DNA from: Actinoplanes sp. KI2
GTDB taxonomy: Bacteria; Actinomycetota; Actinomycetes; Mycobacteriales; Micromonosporaceae
DNA: 64,000 bases
Direction of reading: 5' to 3'
Assembly (NCBI RefSeq): GCF_025630775.1
Contig: NZ_JAOSZE010000025.1
Coordinates: 1-64,000 of the forward strand
This document shows, piece after piece, positions 23,038 to 31,206 of the stretch (position 1 is its first letter; the number at the start of each line of letters is the position of its first letter). A program made the translations under genes and the position numbers. Below the pieces are notes generated by a model. It was not told where the DNA came from, ran no database searches, and worked only from the letters and a program-made list of their open reading frames with translations.

Positions 23038-24215
23038 CGAGCCACCGCCGCGGACCGACCACTCTTCACCCGGTTGACCAGAAAGCTCGCGATCCGCTCG
23101 AGCGGCAGGATCTCGTCCGCCAGGCCGGCGCTGACCACGGCGCCCGGCATGCCCCAGACCACCGAGGTGGCCTCGTCCTGGGCCAGGATCTCGGCTCCTG
23201 CGTCTCTCAGCACCTTCGCACCACCCCGTCCGTCTTGTCCCATTCCTGTGAGTACCGTCGCAAATGCCGATGCCCCGTAGAGGCTCGCGACCGACCGGAA
23301 CATCACGTCCACGGCCGGACGGCAGGAGTTCTCCGGCGGCGCGCCGCTGAGCTGAGTCAGCGTCGCCGTGCCGCGACGGTGCAGGACGAGGTGCGAGTCG
23401 CCCGGGGCGATGTACGCCCAGCCGGGCGTCAGCTCCATCCCGTCGGTGGCCTCGACCACGTGCAACGCGGTGCTGCGGTCCAGCCGCTCGGCGAACATCT
23501 TGGTGAAGACCGGGGGCATGTGCTGGGTGATCACGATCGGAACCGGGAGGTCGGCCGGGATGCTGGTGAGCACCTTGGTGAGCGCGTCCGGGCCACCGGT
23601 GGACGCGCCGATCGCCAGGATGTCGACCTTGCCGCCCGGCGCCCGCTTGGCCCGGGCCGCGGCCGCCGGCGGGCCGGCGGGCACGGCGCCCGGCCGGCCG
23701 GGGCCGGAGGTCGGCAGTCCCGCCCGCGGCGGGGCGACGCCCGGCCGCAGCGGACGCGCCGGTGCCGCGCCGGGACGGGCCGGCGGCGCGCCGGCCAGGC
23801 CCGTGGAACGCCGCCGGCCGCCGAGCGCGTGAATCTTCGGGACCAGTTGCTCGCGGACCGCCGCGATCGACTCGCTCACCGAGCCGACGTTGCTGGGCTT
23901 GGTCACGTAGTCGGTGGCGCCGGCGGCCAACGCCTCCAGCGTGGCGCTCGCGCCGGCCGCGGAGAGCGTGCTGAACATGATCACGGGGATCTGCTTGTGG
24001 CGCTTGCGCAGTTCCTTGACCGCGGTGATGCCGTCCATCTGCGGCATCTCGATATCCATGGTGATCACGTCGGGCTTGAGCTGATCGATCTTCGCCTGGG
24101 CCAGCAGTCCGTTCGACGCCGTGCCGACGACCTGGATGTCCGCGGCCCCGCCGAGGGCGTCGACGATGAGCCGACGGACCACCACGGAGTCGTCTACGAC
24201 CAGGACCGAAATCAT
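23034..24215 (-). CDS. cheB: CheB, chemoreceptor methylesterase
   Basis: A 393-residue protein starting at ATG 24215. Residues 1-125 are a receiver domain (phospho-Asp in VITMDIEMPQMDG). A Pro/Ala/Gly/Arg-rich linker follows (about 135-200), longer than usual. The C-terminal esterase has the catalytic Ser in GASTGGPDAL, His in ITQHMPP and Asp in LTGMGQDG. Phosphorylation by CheA activates removal of methyl groups from receptors. The sequence GGGGGTGGTCGG before the start serves as the ribosome binding region and resembles the repeat found before flgD. Confidence 0.96.
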   Translation of the reverse strand: MISVLVVDDSVVVRRLIVDALGGAADIQVVGTASNGLLAQAKIDQLKPDVITMDIEMPQMDGITAVKELRKRHKQIPVIMFSTLSAAGASATLEALAAGATDYVTKPSNVGSVSESIAAVREQLVPKIHALGGRRRSTGLAGAPPARPGAAPARPLRPGVAPPRAGLPTSGPGRPGAVPAGPPAAAARAKRAPGGKVDILAIGASTGGPDALTKVLTSIPADLPVPIVITQHMPPVFTKMFAERLDRSTALHVVEATDGMELTPGWAYIAPGDSHLVLHRRGTATLTQLSGAPPENSCRPAVDVMFRSVASLYGASAFATVLTGMGQDGRGGAKVLRDAGAEILAQDEATSVVWGMPGAVVSAGLADEILPLERIASFLVNRVKSGRSAAVAR

Positions 24216-24229
24216 CCGACCACCCCCTT

Positions 24230-25102
24230 TCACCCGAGCCACGCGGGGCCCAGTGCCGCCACGACCGGTGCTAGTAGCCGGTGCGCGGTGGAGGTGTCCA
24301 ACAGGTCACGGACCACCAGCGCCTGTACGGCACCGCTGAGCATGTTCCAGACGCCACCGGCCCGATCGGCCAGCGGAATGTCGGCCGTATCGACGGCCTG
24401 TACCAACAGCATCTGCGCCGCGGCGGCGGTGCGGACCCGTTCCGAGAGATACGCCGCCCACGAGGCCGAGTGGACGGCCGGGGACCAGCCGCCCGCGTTC
24501 CGTCGCGCGTCCTCCGCCGAGGCACTGAGCCGGTTCATGTCCATCGACCGCAGCGAGCGGAGCCGGTCCAGCAGCGCCGACACCGTGTAGTGGTGCGGGC
24601 CCAGGTCGATCGGCGCTCCGACGGGAAGCTTGCGGGTGGCCGCCACCCAGCCCGCGCCGAGGTACCGGCGAGTGTCGTCGTCCAGCACCTCCCGCAGGTA
24701 GCTGGCCACCGCCGCATCGCAGAGCAGGGCGGTGGCCGACGCGGCCGTCTCGGTCTGCTTGGCGTCCCGGCCGGTGCCGGTCCAGGTCCAGGACATGACG
24801 TCGTACCGCAGGCAGGTCAGCAGCGCGTCGACCGAGCCGATCGGGGCCCGCTCGACCAGCGCGAGGCTGCCCGTCGGGTCATCCTTGGACATGCCCTTCA
24901 GCGACGGCATCCGCCGTGCAGCGCTCTCCACCTCGACCCAGAGCGGGCCGCGGACGCCCTCGTCCGGCAGCTTCTCGGCGAGGATCGGCAGGTCGTCGGT
25001 CTGCAGGCGCAGACCGCGCAGCACCACCTCGGCCGTGGCCGACCCGCCGGCGAGGCGGGTCAGGTCGAAGCCGAGGACCGGAGCGCTGACGAGGCTGTAC
25101 AT
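24230..25102 (-). CDS. Unknown protein encoded between cheW and cheB
   Basis: A 290-residue protein with no family that I recognise. It looks soluble and mostly helical, with no membrane segment or signal. Recognisable stretches are LRYDVMSWTWTGTG in the middle and SWAAYLSERVRTAAAAQMLL near the end. The start ATG shares one base with the cheW stop (TGATG), and cheB follows after 14 bases, so it is firmly part of the chemotaxis operon. It may be a structural, adaptor or localisation protein of the array. No catalytic motif is visible. Confidence 0.8.
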   Translation of the reverse strand: MYSLVSAPVLGFDLTRLAGGSATAEVVLRGLRLQTDDLPILAEKLPDEGVRGPLWVEVESAARRMPSLKGMSKDDPTGSLALVERAPIGSVDALLTCLRYDVMSWTWTGTGRDAKQTETAASATALLCDAAVASYLREVLDDDTRRYLGAGWVAATRKLPVGAPIDLGPHHYTVSALLDRLRSLRSMDMNRLSASAEDARRNAGGWSPAVHSASWAAYLSERVRTAAAAQMLLVQAVDTADIPLADRAGGVWNMLSGAVQALVVRDLLDTSTAHRLLAPVVAALGPAWLG

Positions 25103-25539
25103 CAGGTCGTAGCACGGTACGTGTCGACGGCCTGGTTCACGTCGAGCGCGAGCATCAGCCGCCCGTCGAGCTTGAAGGTGCCCACCACGAGGTCCCGGGT
25201 CGGCCCGCTCAGCGTGTCCGGCGGCGGCTCGAACCGCTCGTCGTCCAGGTCGACCACCTCGCCGATCTTGTCGACGACCAGGCTGACCGGCTCGCCGTCG
25301 CCGCGCAGGATCACGTTCATGACCGGGCCCTCCAGCGCCTTACGGGCCATGCCCAGCTGGACCCGCAGGTCGACGGCGGCGATCACCTGGCCGCGCAGGT
25401 TGAACAACCCGCCCACGGCCGGCGGAGCGAGCGGCACGGGGGTGTACTCGTTGTACGAGAGCACCTCCTGAACCGTGTGCACCTCGACACCGAAGAGCTG
25501 GCCGGCCACCTCGAAGGTGGCGAACTGTCGGCTCGCCAT
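25102..25539 (-). CDS. cheW: CheW, chemotaxis coupling protein
   Basis: A 145-residue single CheW domain: FATFEVAGQLFGVEVHTVQE at the start, then GLFNLRGQVIAAVDLRVQLG and PVSLVVDKIGEVV, the standard order. It links receptors to CheA in the array. It lies one base after the cheA stop and overlaps the next gene by one base. CheA itself ends in two more CheW-type domains, so this array has three kinds of CheW fold. Confidence 0.96.
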   Translation of the reverse strand: MASRQFATFEVAGQLFGVEVHTVQEVLSYNEYTPVPLAPPAVGGLFNLRGQVIAAVDLRVQLGMARKALEGPVMNVILRGDGEPVSLVVDKIGEVVDLDDERFEPPPDTLSGPTRDLVVGTFKLDGRLMLALDVNQAVDTYRATT

Positions 25540-25540
25540 C

Positions 25541-27901
25541 TCAGGCCTCCACCAGGATCTCGTCGTTCTCCAGGTCGGTGTAGAAGTTCGGGTCGGCGGC
25601 GAGGATGGCCCGGCGCACGTCCAGCAGCTCGGTCACCCGTTGCTGGATGACCGCGGTGCCGACCAGGCCGTCCTCCTCGGCGTCCCGGCGCGCCGTGGTC
25701 GAGTTCTCGGCGATATCCACGATCCGGTCCACCACCAACGCCACGCTCCGTCCGCCCTCGCTGTAGACGACCACCGACACGGTGTCGCCCTCCGGCTCCT
25801 CGCCGTACGCCCCGAGCAGGTGCGACAGCCGCACCAGCGGAAGGATCTGGCCGCGATACTGGACCACCTCGCGGGAGCCGGCATGCTCGATCCGGTCCCG
25901 CGGGAACTCCTCGAGCCGGGTGACGGTGTCCAGCGGGATCGCGACCCGCCGCTCGCCGACCGCGGTGACCAGCAGCCGCTCCCCGGTACCGCTGCCGGCG
26001 CTCGCCCGGGCGGAGGCCTCCAGGTTCTGCCGCTCGGCCTCGGCGGTCAGGTGACTGCGGCGGGCAAGCGAGGAGACGTCGAGGATGAGGCCCACCTTGC
26101 CGTCGCCCAGGATGGTCGCGCCCGCGTACAGGCCGATGTCCTTGAACCGGCTGTTCAGGGCCTTGACCACGACCTCCTCGGTGTTCAGCACCCGGTCGAC
26201 GATCAGGCCGAACCGCCGGCCGTCGGCCTGCAGGACCATGATGTAGACGCCCTGGTCGCCACCGGGTTCCATGCCGAGCGCCTTGTCCAGCCGGACCAGG
26301 GGCAGCAGCTTGCCGCGCAGCCGGTAGACGGGCGCGCCCGAGGCGTACTCAATCTTGGTGGAATTTCCGTCGATGAACACCAGCTCGAGCACGGCGACCT
26401 GGGGTACGACATACCGCTGTTCGCCGCAGTCGACGGTCAGCGCCTGGATGATGGCCAGGGTCAGCGGGATGGTGAGCCGCCAGACGGTGCCCTCGCCGGG
26501 CGTCGAGTCGACGCTCACCGCGCCACCGATGTTCTCGATGTTGGTCTTCACGACGTCCATGCCCACGCCGCGGCCGGACACGTTGGTGACCTTGGCGGCG
26601 GTGGAGAAGCCGGGCTGGAAGACCATCGCCATGATGTCGCGCTTGTCCATGTTCGGGATCTGCTCGGCGCGGAGCAGCCCGTTCTGGACCGCCTTCTGCG
26701 CGATCCGCTCCACGTCCAGGCCCGCACCGTCGTCGGCCACCTCGACCGCGACGTGCCCGCCCTCGTGGTAGGCGCGCAGGGTCAGCGTGCCCTCGGGGCT
26801 CTTGCCGGCCGCCGCGCGGCGCTCCGGCTCCTCGATGCCGTGGTCGACCGCGTTGCGCACCAGGTGGGTCAGCGGGTCCTTGACCGCCTCGAGCAGGCTC
26901 CGGTCGAGCTCGGTCTCCTTGCCCTCCATGACCAGCTGGACCTGCTTGCCGAGCGAGCTGCTCAGGTCCCGGACGACTCGGGGCAGCTTGGACCAGATGT
27001 GCTCGATGGGCTGCATCCGGGTCTTCATGATGCCCTCTTGCAGCTCACTGGTGATCATGCCGAGCCGCTGGGCGCTGCGCACCAGGCCGGAGTCGCCGAT
27101 CTCCATCACGCCACGGACCAGCTGGTTCCGGGCCAGCACCAGCTCGCCGACCATGTTCATCAGGGTGTCGAGCAGGTCGACGTCGACCCGGATCGCGCTG
27201 TCCGCGATGCTGCGCTTCGGCGATTGCGCCTGAAGCGCCTCGCTGACCGCGGCCGGCTTCGCCTTGCCCTGGTCGAGCAGGATCGTGCCGAGCTTGCGCT
27301 CGTCGCCCTCGATCTGCTGCTGCAACGCGGAGCCGACGTCGGAGGCCTGCGCCGCGCCCTGCTCGACGAGGATCTCGCCGAGCGGCTTGCGCTGGTGCTC
27401 CACCGGGTCGGGCGCCCGCCGGGCGGCCGTCTCGTCGAGCTGCTCGAGCTGCTCCGCCGCGGGCGCTTCCGCGGCCGGCTTCGCCGCGGCAACAGGTGCC
27501 GGCGCGGCGCTCTCGCCCGCCTTCATCTGCGCGTTGACCTGCTCGATGATCCGGTCGATGTCGACGTCGCCCTCGGCCTGGGTCTCCTCGATCGAGGAGA
27601 GGATGGAGCGCACGCCGTCGATCGTGGCCAGCAGCGTCGTGATCGTCGCCGGGGTCACCGGCATCACGCCGTCACGCAGCTTGGACAGCAGCGACTCACC
27701 GGCGTGGGCCAGCTTCTCCAGACGGCTGAACGCCAGGAACCCGCTCGTGCCCTTGATCGTGTGGATCGCCCGGAAAATGCGGGAGATCAGGTCACGCGAG
27801 TCGGGGTCCTGCTCGAGGGCGACCAGGTCACGGTCAATCTGGTCCAGGTTCTCGTGGCTCTCCAGAAGGAACTCGCCAACGATTTCGCCAAGGTCTTCCA
27901 C
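25541..27901 (-). CDS. cheA: CheA, chemotaxis histidine kinase with MshEN-like repeats and two CheW domains
   Basis: A 786-residue kinase. I chose the GTG at 27901 because GGAGG lies nine bases upstream; a GTG at 27907 is only three bases from it. Order: HPt domain with phospho-His 47 in IFRAIHTIKGTSG; a linker; two 24-residue repeats (about 173-226) resembling the MshEN motif; dimerisation helices; ATPase domain with HLVRNAVDHGIE, DDGAG and GRGVGMDVV; then two CheW-like domains (about 485-625 and 650-775). The canonical P2 CheY-binding domain is not evident. CheA phosphorylates the CheY and CheB proteins encoded downstream. Confidence 0.95.
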   Translation of the reverse strand: MEDLGEIVGEFLLESHENLDQIDRDLVALEQDPDSRDLISRIFRAIHTIKGTSGFLAFSRLEKLAHAGESLLSKLRDGVMPVTPATITTLLATIDGVRSILSSIEETQAEGDVDIDRIIEQVNAQMKAGESAAPAPVAAAKPAAEAPAAEQLEQLDETAARRAPDPVEHQRKPLGEILVEQGAAQASDVGSALQQQIEGDERKLGTILLDQGKAKPAAVSEALQAQSPKRSIADSAIRVDVDLLDTLMNMVGELVLARNQLVRGVMEIGDSGLVRSAQRLGMITSELQEGIMKTRMQPIEHIWSKLPRVVRDLSSSLGKQVQLVMEGKETELDRSLLEAVKDPLTHLVRNAVDHGIEEPERRAAAGKSPEGTLTLRAYHEGGHVAVEVADDGAGLDVERIAQKAVQNGLLRAEQIPNMDKRDIMAMVFQPGFSTAAKVTNVSGRGVGMDVVKTNIENIGGAVSVDSTPGEGTVWRLTIPLTLAIIQALTVDCGEQRYVVPQVAVLELVFIDGNSTKIEYASGAPVYRLRGKLLPLVRLDKALGMEPGGDQGVYIMVLQADGRRFGLIVDRVLNTEEVVVKALNSRFKDIGLYAGATILGDGKVGLILDVSSLARRSHLTAEAERQNLEASARASAGSGTGERLLVTAVGERRVAIPLDTVTRLEEFPRDRIEHAGSREVVQYRGQILPLVRLSHLLGAYGEEPEGDTVSVVVYSEGGRSVALVVDRIVDIAENSTTARRDAEEDGLVGTAVIQQRVTELLDVRRAILAADPNFYTDLENDEILVEA

Positions 27902-27988
27902 GCTCACGTACCTCCAACTCGGCTTCCTCAGCTCTCATCGACGGCTACGCCCGTCATCTGAGAACACCTGTGACCAAGACGCCGGAAA

Positions 27989-28687
27989 TCAGGACTCGCC
28001 TCCGGGCCGGCGGTAGCGGTAGCCGAATCCGCGGACGGACTCGATGGGTGACTCGTCAGGATCGGACCAGCCGAGCTTGCGGCGCAGCCGCAGGACGGCG
28101 AACTTCACCCGTTCCTGCCCGATGCCGGTGGGGTCGTCCCAGGCCTGGGTCAGCAGCTGGTTCGGGCTCAGCACCGCGCCGGCGTGCCGGACCAGCGCGT
28201 TGAGCAGCCGGAACTCGGTGGGTGTCAGGCGCTTCTCGTCCCCCCTCACGTAGACCCGGCGCTTGGTCGGGTCGAGGTGCACCAGTCCGTCGTCGTAGAC
28301 CTGGCTGGCCCAGCTGTTCTGCCCGCTGGACGAGCGGCGGAGCAGCGCCTCGACCCGGGCCAGCAGCTCGTTGTTGGCGAACGGCTTGGTCAGGTAGTCG
28401 TCGGCACCGCCGCGCAGGCCGCGCACCTTCTCCGCCTCCTGGCCGTGCGCGGTGAGCACCAGCACCGGCACGTCGGAGACGTCGCGCAACCGCTCGAGCA
28501 CCTGCCAGCCGTCCATCTCGGGCAGGCCGACGTCGAGCACGACCAGGTCGGGGTGCTCGGCGTAGGCCTCCTTGAGGCCGGTGCGACCGTCGCCGGCGTG
28601 CGCCACCTCGTAGCCCGCCCGGCTGAACAGCAGCCGCAGTGCAAGCGCGATGTCCGGGTCGTCCTCGACGACGAGAAGGCGACTCAT
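27989..28687 (-). CDS. OmpR/PhoB-type response regulator upstream of cheA
   Basis: A 232-residue protein starting at ATG 28687. Residues 1-115 are a receiver (VVEDDPDIALAL, phospho-Asp in LVVLDVGLPEMDG, Thr in VLVLTAHG, Lys in YLTKPF). Residues about 135-230 are a winged helix with RVYVRGDEKRLTPTEFRLL and ESVRGFGYRYRRPG. No histidine kinase is next to it. It points the same way as cheA with an 87-base gap, so it may lead or control the chemotaxis operon. Which kinase phosphorylates it is not visible here. Confidence 0.9.
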   Translation of the reverse strand: MSRLLVVEDDPDIALALRLLFSRAGYEVAHAGDGRTGLKEAYAEHPDLVVLDVGLPEMDGWQVLERLRDVSDVPVLVLTAHGQEAEKVRGLRGGADDYLTKPFANNELLARVEALLRRSSSGQNSWASQVYDDGLVHLDPTKRRVYVRGDEKRLTPTEFRLLNALVRHAGAVLSPNQLLTQAWDDPTGIGQERVKFAVLRLRRKLGWSDPDESPIESVRGFGYRYRRPGGES

Positions 28688-28888
28688 CGTGTGCTCACCC
28701 TGCCTATTCCTCACCGCATTTATCCACACAAAGAACTCAATAGCGTGGTGTTGCGGCTTATTTACGGATAGTCACAGTCTACCGAGCCATCCGGCCCACG
28801 GGGGCGGTTCTGGCTGGGGGCTTATGTGATCCCTGGGGCGGGTGCGACAGGCCATCCCACCAGCCTGACACTTTTGCGTAGGCCAATA

Positions 28889-28968
28889 CCGGTTTCCGCC
28901 AAATAAGGGACGTACGGGCCGGAAACAGGTCCTATATCCCTGGTGGGCGATCAGGCCCGCCCCGGATA
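28889..28968 (+). other. Structured 5' leader of the CAP-protein gene
   Basis: Two successive inverted repeats occupy the end of the 294-base gap 28688-28981. The first pairs CCGGTTTCCG (28889-28898) with CGGAAACAGG (28920-28929). The second pairs TATCC and GGTGGGC with GCCCGCC and GGATA (28935-28968), leaving the GGAGG ribosome binding site just two bases beyond. I matched no known riboswitch. The rest of the gap holds nothing I can name. Confidence 0.45.
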
Positions 28969-28981
28969 CCGGAGGCACCCT

Positions 28982-29485
28982 GTGCTACTACGTCTCGCCC
29001 TGTTCACGGCCGCACCCACGCTGCTGCTGACCAGTTCGCCGGCGTGGGCGGCAGTGCCGGCGCCGCCCCTGCCGCCGCACGCCCCGGCCACCGCCGTCGC
29101 ACCGGCCGAGCTGATGTCTGAGGTCGTCACGATGACCAACCAGCAGCGGAACGCGAACGGGTGCGGCCAGCTCGCGGTGGACGCGGAGCTGACCGTCGCC
29201 TCCATCCGGCAGAGCCTGTACATGGCCCGGACCGGCCTGTTCAGCCACGTCTGGCGGGACGGCACGACCTTCGTGGCCCGCTCGCACGATGCCGGGTATG
29301 CCGAGCCGTCGGGCGAGAACATCGCCTGGGGGTACCGCACCGCGGCCGAGGTGATGCACGCGTGGATGGCCAGCCCGGGGCACCGGGAGAACATCCTGAA
29401 CTGCGAGGCGCACTCGATCGGGACGGGCGTCGCGTACGGCCCGAACGGTCTGGCGTACTACACCCAGGTCTTCGGCTACGAGTGA
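28982..29485 (+). CDS. Secreted CAP-domain (SCP/PR1-like) protein
   Basis: A 167-residue protein. The start is GTG at 28982 with GGAGG six bases upstream. A signal peptide (LLRLALFTAAPTLLLTSSPAWAA) precedes a Pro/Ala linker and a CAP domain: MTNQQRNANGCGQLAVDAEL, then LFSHVWRDGTTFVARSHDAG, GENIAWGY and MASPGHRENILNCEAHSIG. The His and Glu residues of the CAP cavity are present. Bacterial CAP proteins are secreted and often linked to the cell wall or to development, but the biochemical activity is generally unclear. A hairpin abutting the ribosome binding site suggests control of translation. Confidence 0.9.
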   Translation: MLLRLALFTAAPTLLLTSSPAWAAVPAPPLPPHAPATAVAPAELMSEVVTMTNQQRNANGCGQLAVDAELTVASIRQSLYMARTGLFSHVWRDGTTFVARSHDAGYAEPSGENIAWGYRTAAEVMHAWMASPGHRENILNCEAHSIGTGVAYGPNGLAYYTQVFGYE

Positions 29486-29489
29486 TCTA

Positions 29490-29519
29490 TTGACATCAGT
29501 CGCTGGAATCTTCTATTAG
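29490..29519 (+). promoter_or_regulatory. Promoter of the chitinase gene
   Basis: TTGACA (29490-29495), 18 bases, TATTAG (29514-29519). It is a near-consensus vegetative promoter starting five bases after the CAP gene stop. A long palindrome starts at its last base, where a repressor would block initiation. Confidence 0.6.
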
Positions 29520-29538
29520 TTAGGTTAACTAACCTAAC
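29519..29538 (+). promoter_or_regulatory. Palindromic operator before the chitinase gene
   Basis: GTTAGGTTA, AC, TAACCTAAC: 9-bp perfect arms. A second overlapping palindrome, TTAGTTA-GGT-TAACTAA, covers 29516-29532. Arms resemble the actinobacterial iron box TTAGGTTAGGCTAACCTAA but the centre is one base shorter. The position over the transcription start suggests repression. The regulator is unknown. Confidence 0.6.
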
Positions 29539-29559
29539 TTCCCCCGAAGAAGGTTCCCC

Positions 29560-30828
29560 ATGCGCCGATCCCTCGTGGCGGTTGCCGCGGCCGCCGTCTG
29601 TGCGACCGCGTTCGTCGCCGCCACCTCACCCAACGCCCAGGCCGCCACCACCTCACGCATCCCCGCGCACGTGTTCGCGCCGTACTTCGAGGCGTACAAC
29701 GGCGACAGCCTGTCCGGGCTGTCCAGTCAATCCGGCGACAGGTTTCTCACGCTCGCCTTCGTGCAGACCCCGAGCCGGGGCTCCTGCACGGTCTACTTCA
29801 ACGGCGACACCTCGATGCCGATCGCGTCCGGCACGTTCGGCTCCGACATCAGCGCGATCCGGGCGTCCGGCGGCGACGTCATCCCGTCGTTCGGCGGCTA
29901 CGCGGCCGACAACGGCGGCACCGAGATCGCCGACAGCTGCACCGACGTCGACTCGATCGCCGCCCAGTTCGAGAAGGTCGTCACCACCTACGACGTCACC
30001 CGCCTTGACTTGGACATCGAGGACAACTCGCTCACCAATACCGCCGGCATCGACCGCCGCAACAAGGCGATCAAGAAGGTCGAGGACTGGGCGGCCGCGA
30101 ACGGCCGACTCGTCGAGTTCAGCTACACCCTGCCGACCACCACCACCGGCCTGGCCGACTCCGGCCTGGCCGTCCTGCGCAACGCGGTCAGCAACGGCGC
30201 CCGGGTCGACATCGTCAACATGATGACCTTCGACTACTACGACGGCGCCTCGCACAACATGGCCACCGACACCCAGACCTCGGCCAACGGCCTGGTGAAC
30301 CAGCTCAAGTCGCTTTACCCGAGCAAGAGCACCGCGCAACTGTGGCAGATGGTCGGCATCACCGAGATGATCGGCATCGACGACTACGGCGCGGCCGAGA
30401 CCTTCACCCTGGCCAACGCCACGACGGTCACCAACTGGGCCAAGACCCAGGGCATCCGGTCGCTGTCGTTCTGGGCCCTGCAGCGCGACAACGGCGGCTG
30501 CCCCGGCGGTGGCGCGGCCGACAACTGCTCCGGCGTCTCGCAGAGCACCTGGCAGTTCAGCAAGACCATGCAATCCTTCACATCCGGCTCGCCGACCACC
30601 CCACCGACCACGCCGCCGACCACCTCCCCCACCACCACGCCACCGACAACGACCCCCACCACGCCGCCGACCACCGCCCCCGGCACGACGACCTGGGCGC
30701 CCTACACGGCGTACACGGTGGGCCAGATCGTCACCTACAACGGCAAGCGCTATCAGTGCCGCCAGTCGCACACGTCCCTGCCCGGCTGGGAGCCGCCGAA
30801 CGTGCTCGCGCTCTGGCTGCCGCTTTAA
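29560..30828 (+). CDS. Secreted GH18 chitinase with a C-terminal chitin-binding module
   Basis: A 422-residue protein. A signal peptide (about 1-28) is followed by a GH18 barrel. The catalytic strand reads DVTRLDLDIEDN, giving the DxDxE core with the acid Glu present, while the first Asp of the full DxxDxDxE motif is replaced by Thr. YTLP and NMMTFDYYDG are further GH18 strands. A Thr/Pro linker (about 345-377) leads to a CBM5/12 module with WAPYTAYTVGQIVTYNGKRY and CRQSHTSLPGWEPP. It should cut chitin outside the cell. The DNA of the last codons is duplicated just downstream. Confidence 0.92.
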   Translation: MRRSLVAVAAAAVCATAFVAATSPNAQAATTSRIPAHVFAPYFEAYNGDSLSGLSSQSGDRFLTLAFVQTPSRGSCTVYFNGDTSMPIASGTFGSDISAIRASGGDVIPSFGGYAADNGGTEIADSCTDVDSIAAQFEKVVTTYDVTRLDLDIEDNSLTNTAGIDRRNKAIKKVEDWAAANGRLVEFSYTLPTTTTGLADSGLAVLRNAVSNGARVDIVNMMTFDYYDGASHNMATDTQTSANGLVNQLKSLYPSKSTAQLWQMVGITEMIGIDDYGAAETFTLANATTVTNWAKTQGIRSLSFWALQRDNGGCPGGGAADNCSGVSQSTWQFSKTMQSFTSGSPTTPPTTPPTTSPTTTPPTTTPTTPPTTAPGTTTWAPYTAYTVGQIVTYNGKRYQCRQSHTSLPGWEPPNVLALWLPL

Positions 30829-30873
30829 AACCATCCGGGAGCGCTCCGGCTGCCGCTTTAGAACCATCCGGGA
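30808..30873 (+). repeat. 33-bp tandem duplication at the chitinase 3' end
   Basis: Two adjacent 33-base copies (30808-30840, 30841-30873) with two differences. The first contains the last seven codons and stop of the chitinase gene. The second repeats them, including a stop, outside the gene. A recent slippage or duplication is likely. Confidence 0.85.
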
Positions 30874-30995
30874 GTACGCGAAGGGGGTCGCCGCCGGTGC
30901 GGTGGCCCCCGCCTCTCCCCGCGACCACCTGCAACGAAAGGCCGTGGACGCGCGTCTCGCGTGAGTGGTCGGCCAGCTCCTGCGCGAGCCGTCCC

Positions 30996-31140
30996 GCCCG
31001 GTCCCGCGCCCGCCCGGTCCCGCGCCCGCCCGGTCCCGCGTGCCGCGCCCGCCCGGTCCCGCGCCCGCCCGGTCCCGCGAGCCGCGCCCGCCCGGTCCCG
31101 CGAGCCGCCCCCGCCCGGTCCCGCGAGCCGCCCCCGCCCG
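30996..31140. repeat. GC-rich tandem repeat between chitinase and murB
   Basis: CCCGGTCCCGCG occurs seven times at 15- to 24-base spacing, with spacer words GCCCG and AGCCGC. It fills much of the 378-base gene-free stretch 30829-31206. No gene is supported here; open frames through it are low-complexity Arg/Pro. It could be a slippage product or a block to transcription between the flanking convergent genes. Confidence 0.8.
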
Positions 31141-31206
31141 TTTGGGTGGGGCCGATTCAAGCAGACGGGTCCGACAATTCTCGGCCGTTGTCCACAGGCA
31201 GGGCGG

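Noticed and set aside
25475..27961. An 828-codon open frame opposite cheA
   Set aside because: It is a mirror of cheA caused by high GC in third positions; the protein is Arg/Asp/His/Leu-rich without domains, while cheA on the other strand has every kinase motif.
27908..27988. FliA promoter before cheA
   Set aside because: CTCA and GCCGTC are present but only 13 bases apart, and the -10 core is poor; spacing of 15-17 is expected.
28772..28978. A 68-codon minus-strand gene before the response regulator
   Set aside because: No ribosome site, no domain, and it covers the hairpin leader of the opposite CAP gene.
29519..29538. A genuine DtxR/IdeR iron box
   Set aside because: The arms fit but the centre is one base short, which would shift the half sites on the helix; kept only as a palindromic operator of unknown regulator.
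30996..31140. A CRISPR array
   Set aside because: The repeats are short, GC-only and have spacers that are themselves repeats; no cas gene is present.
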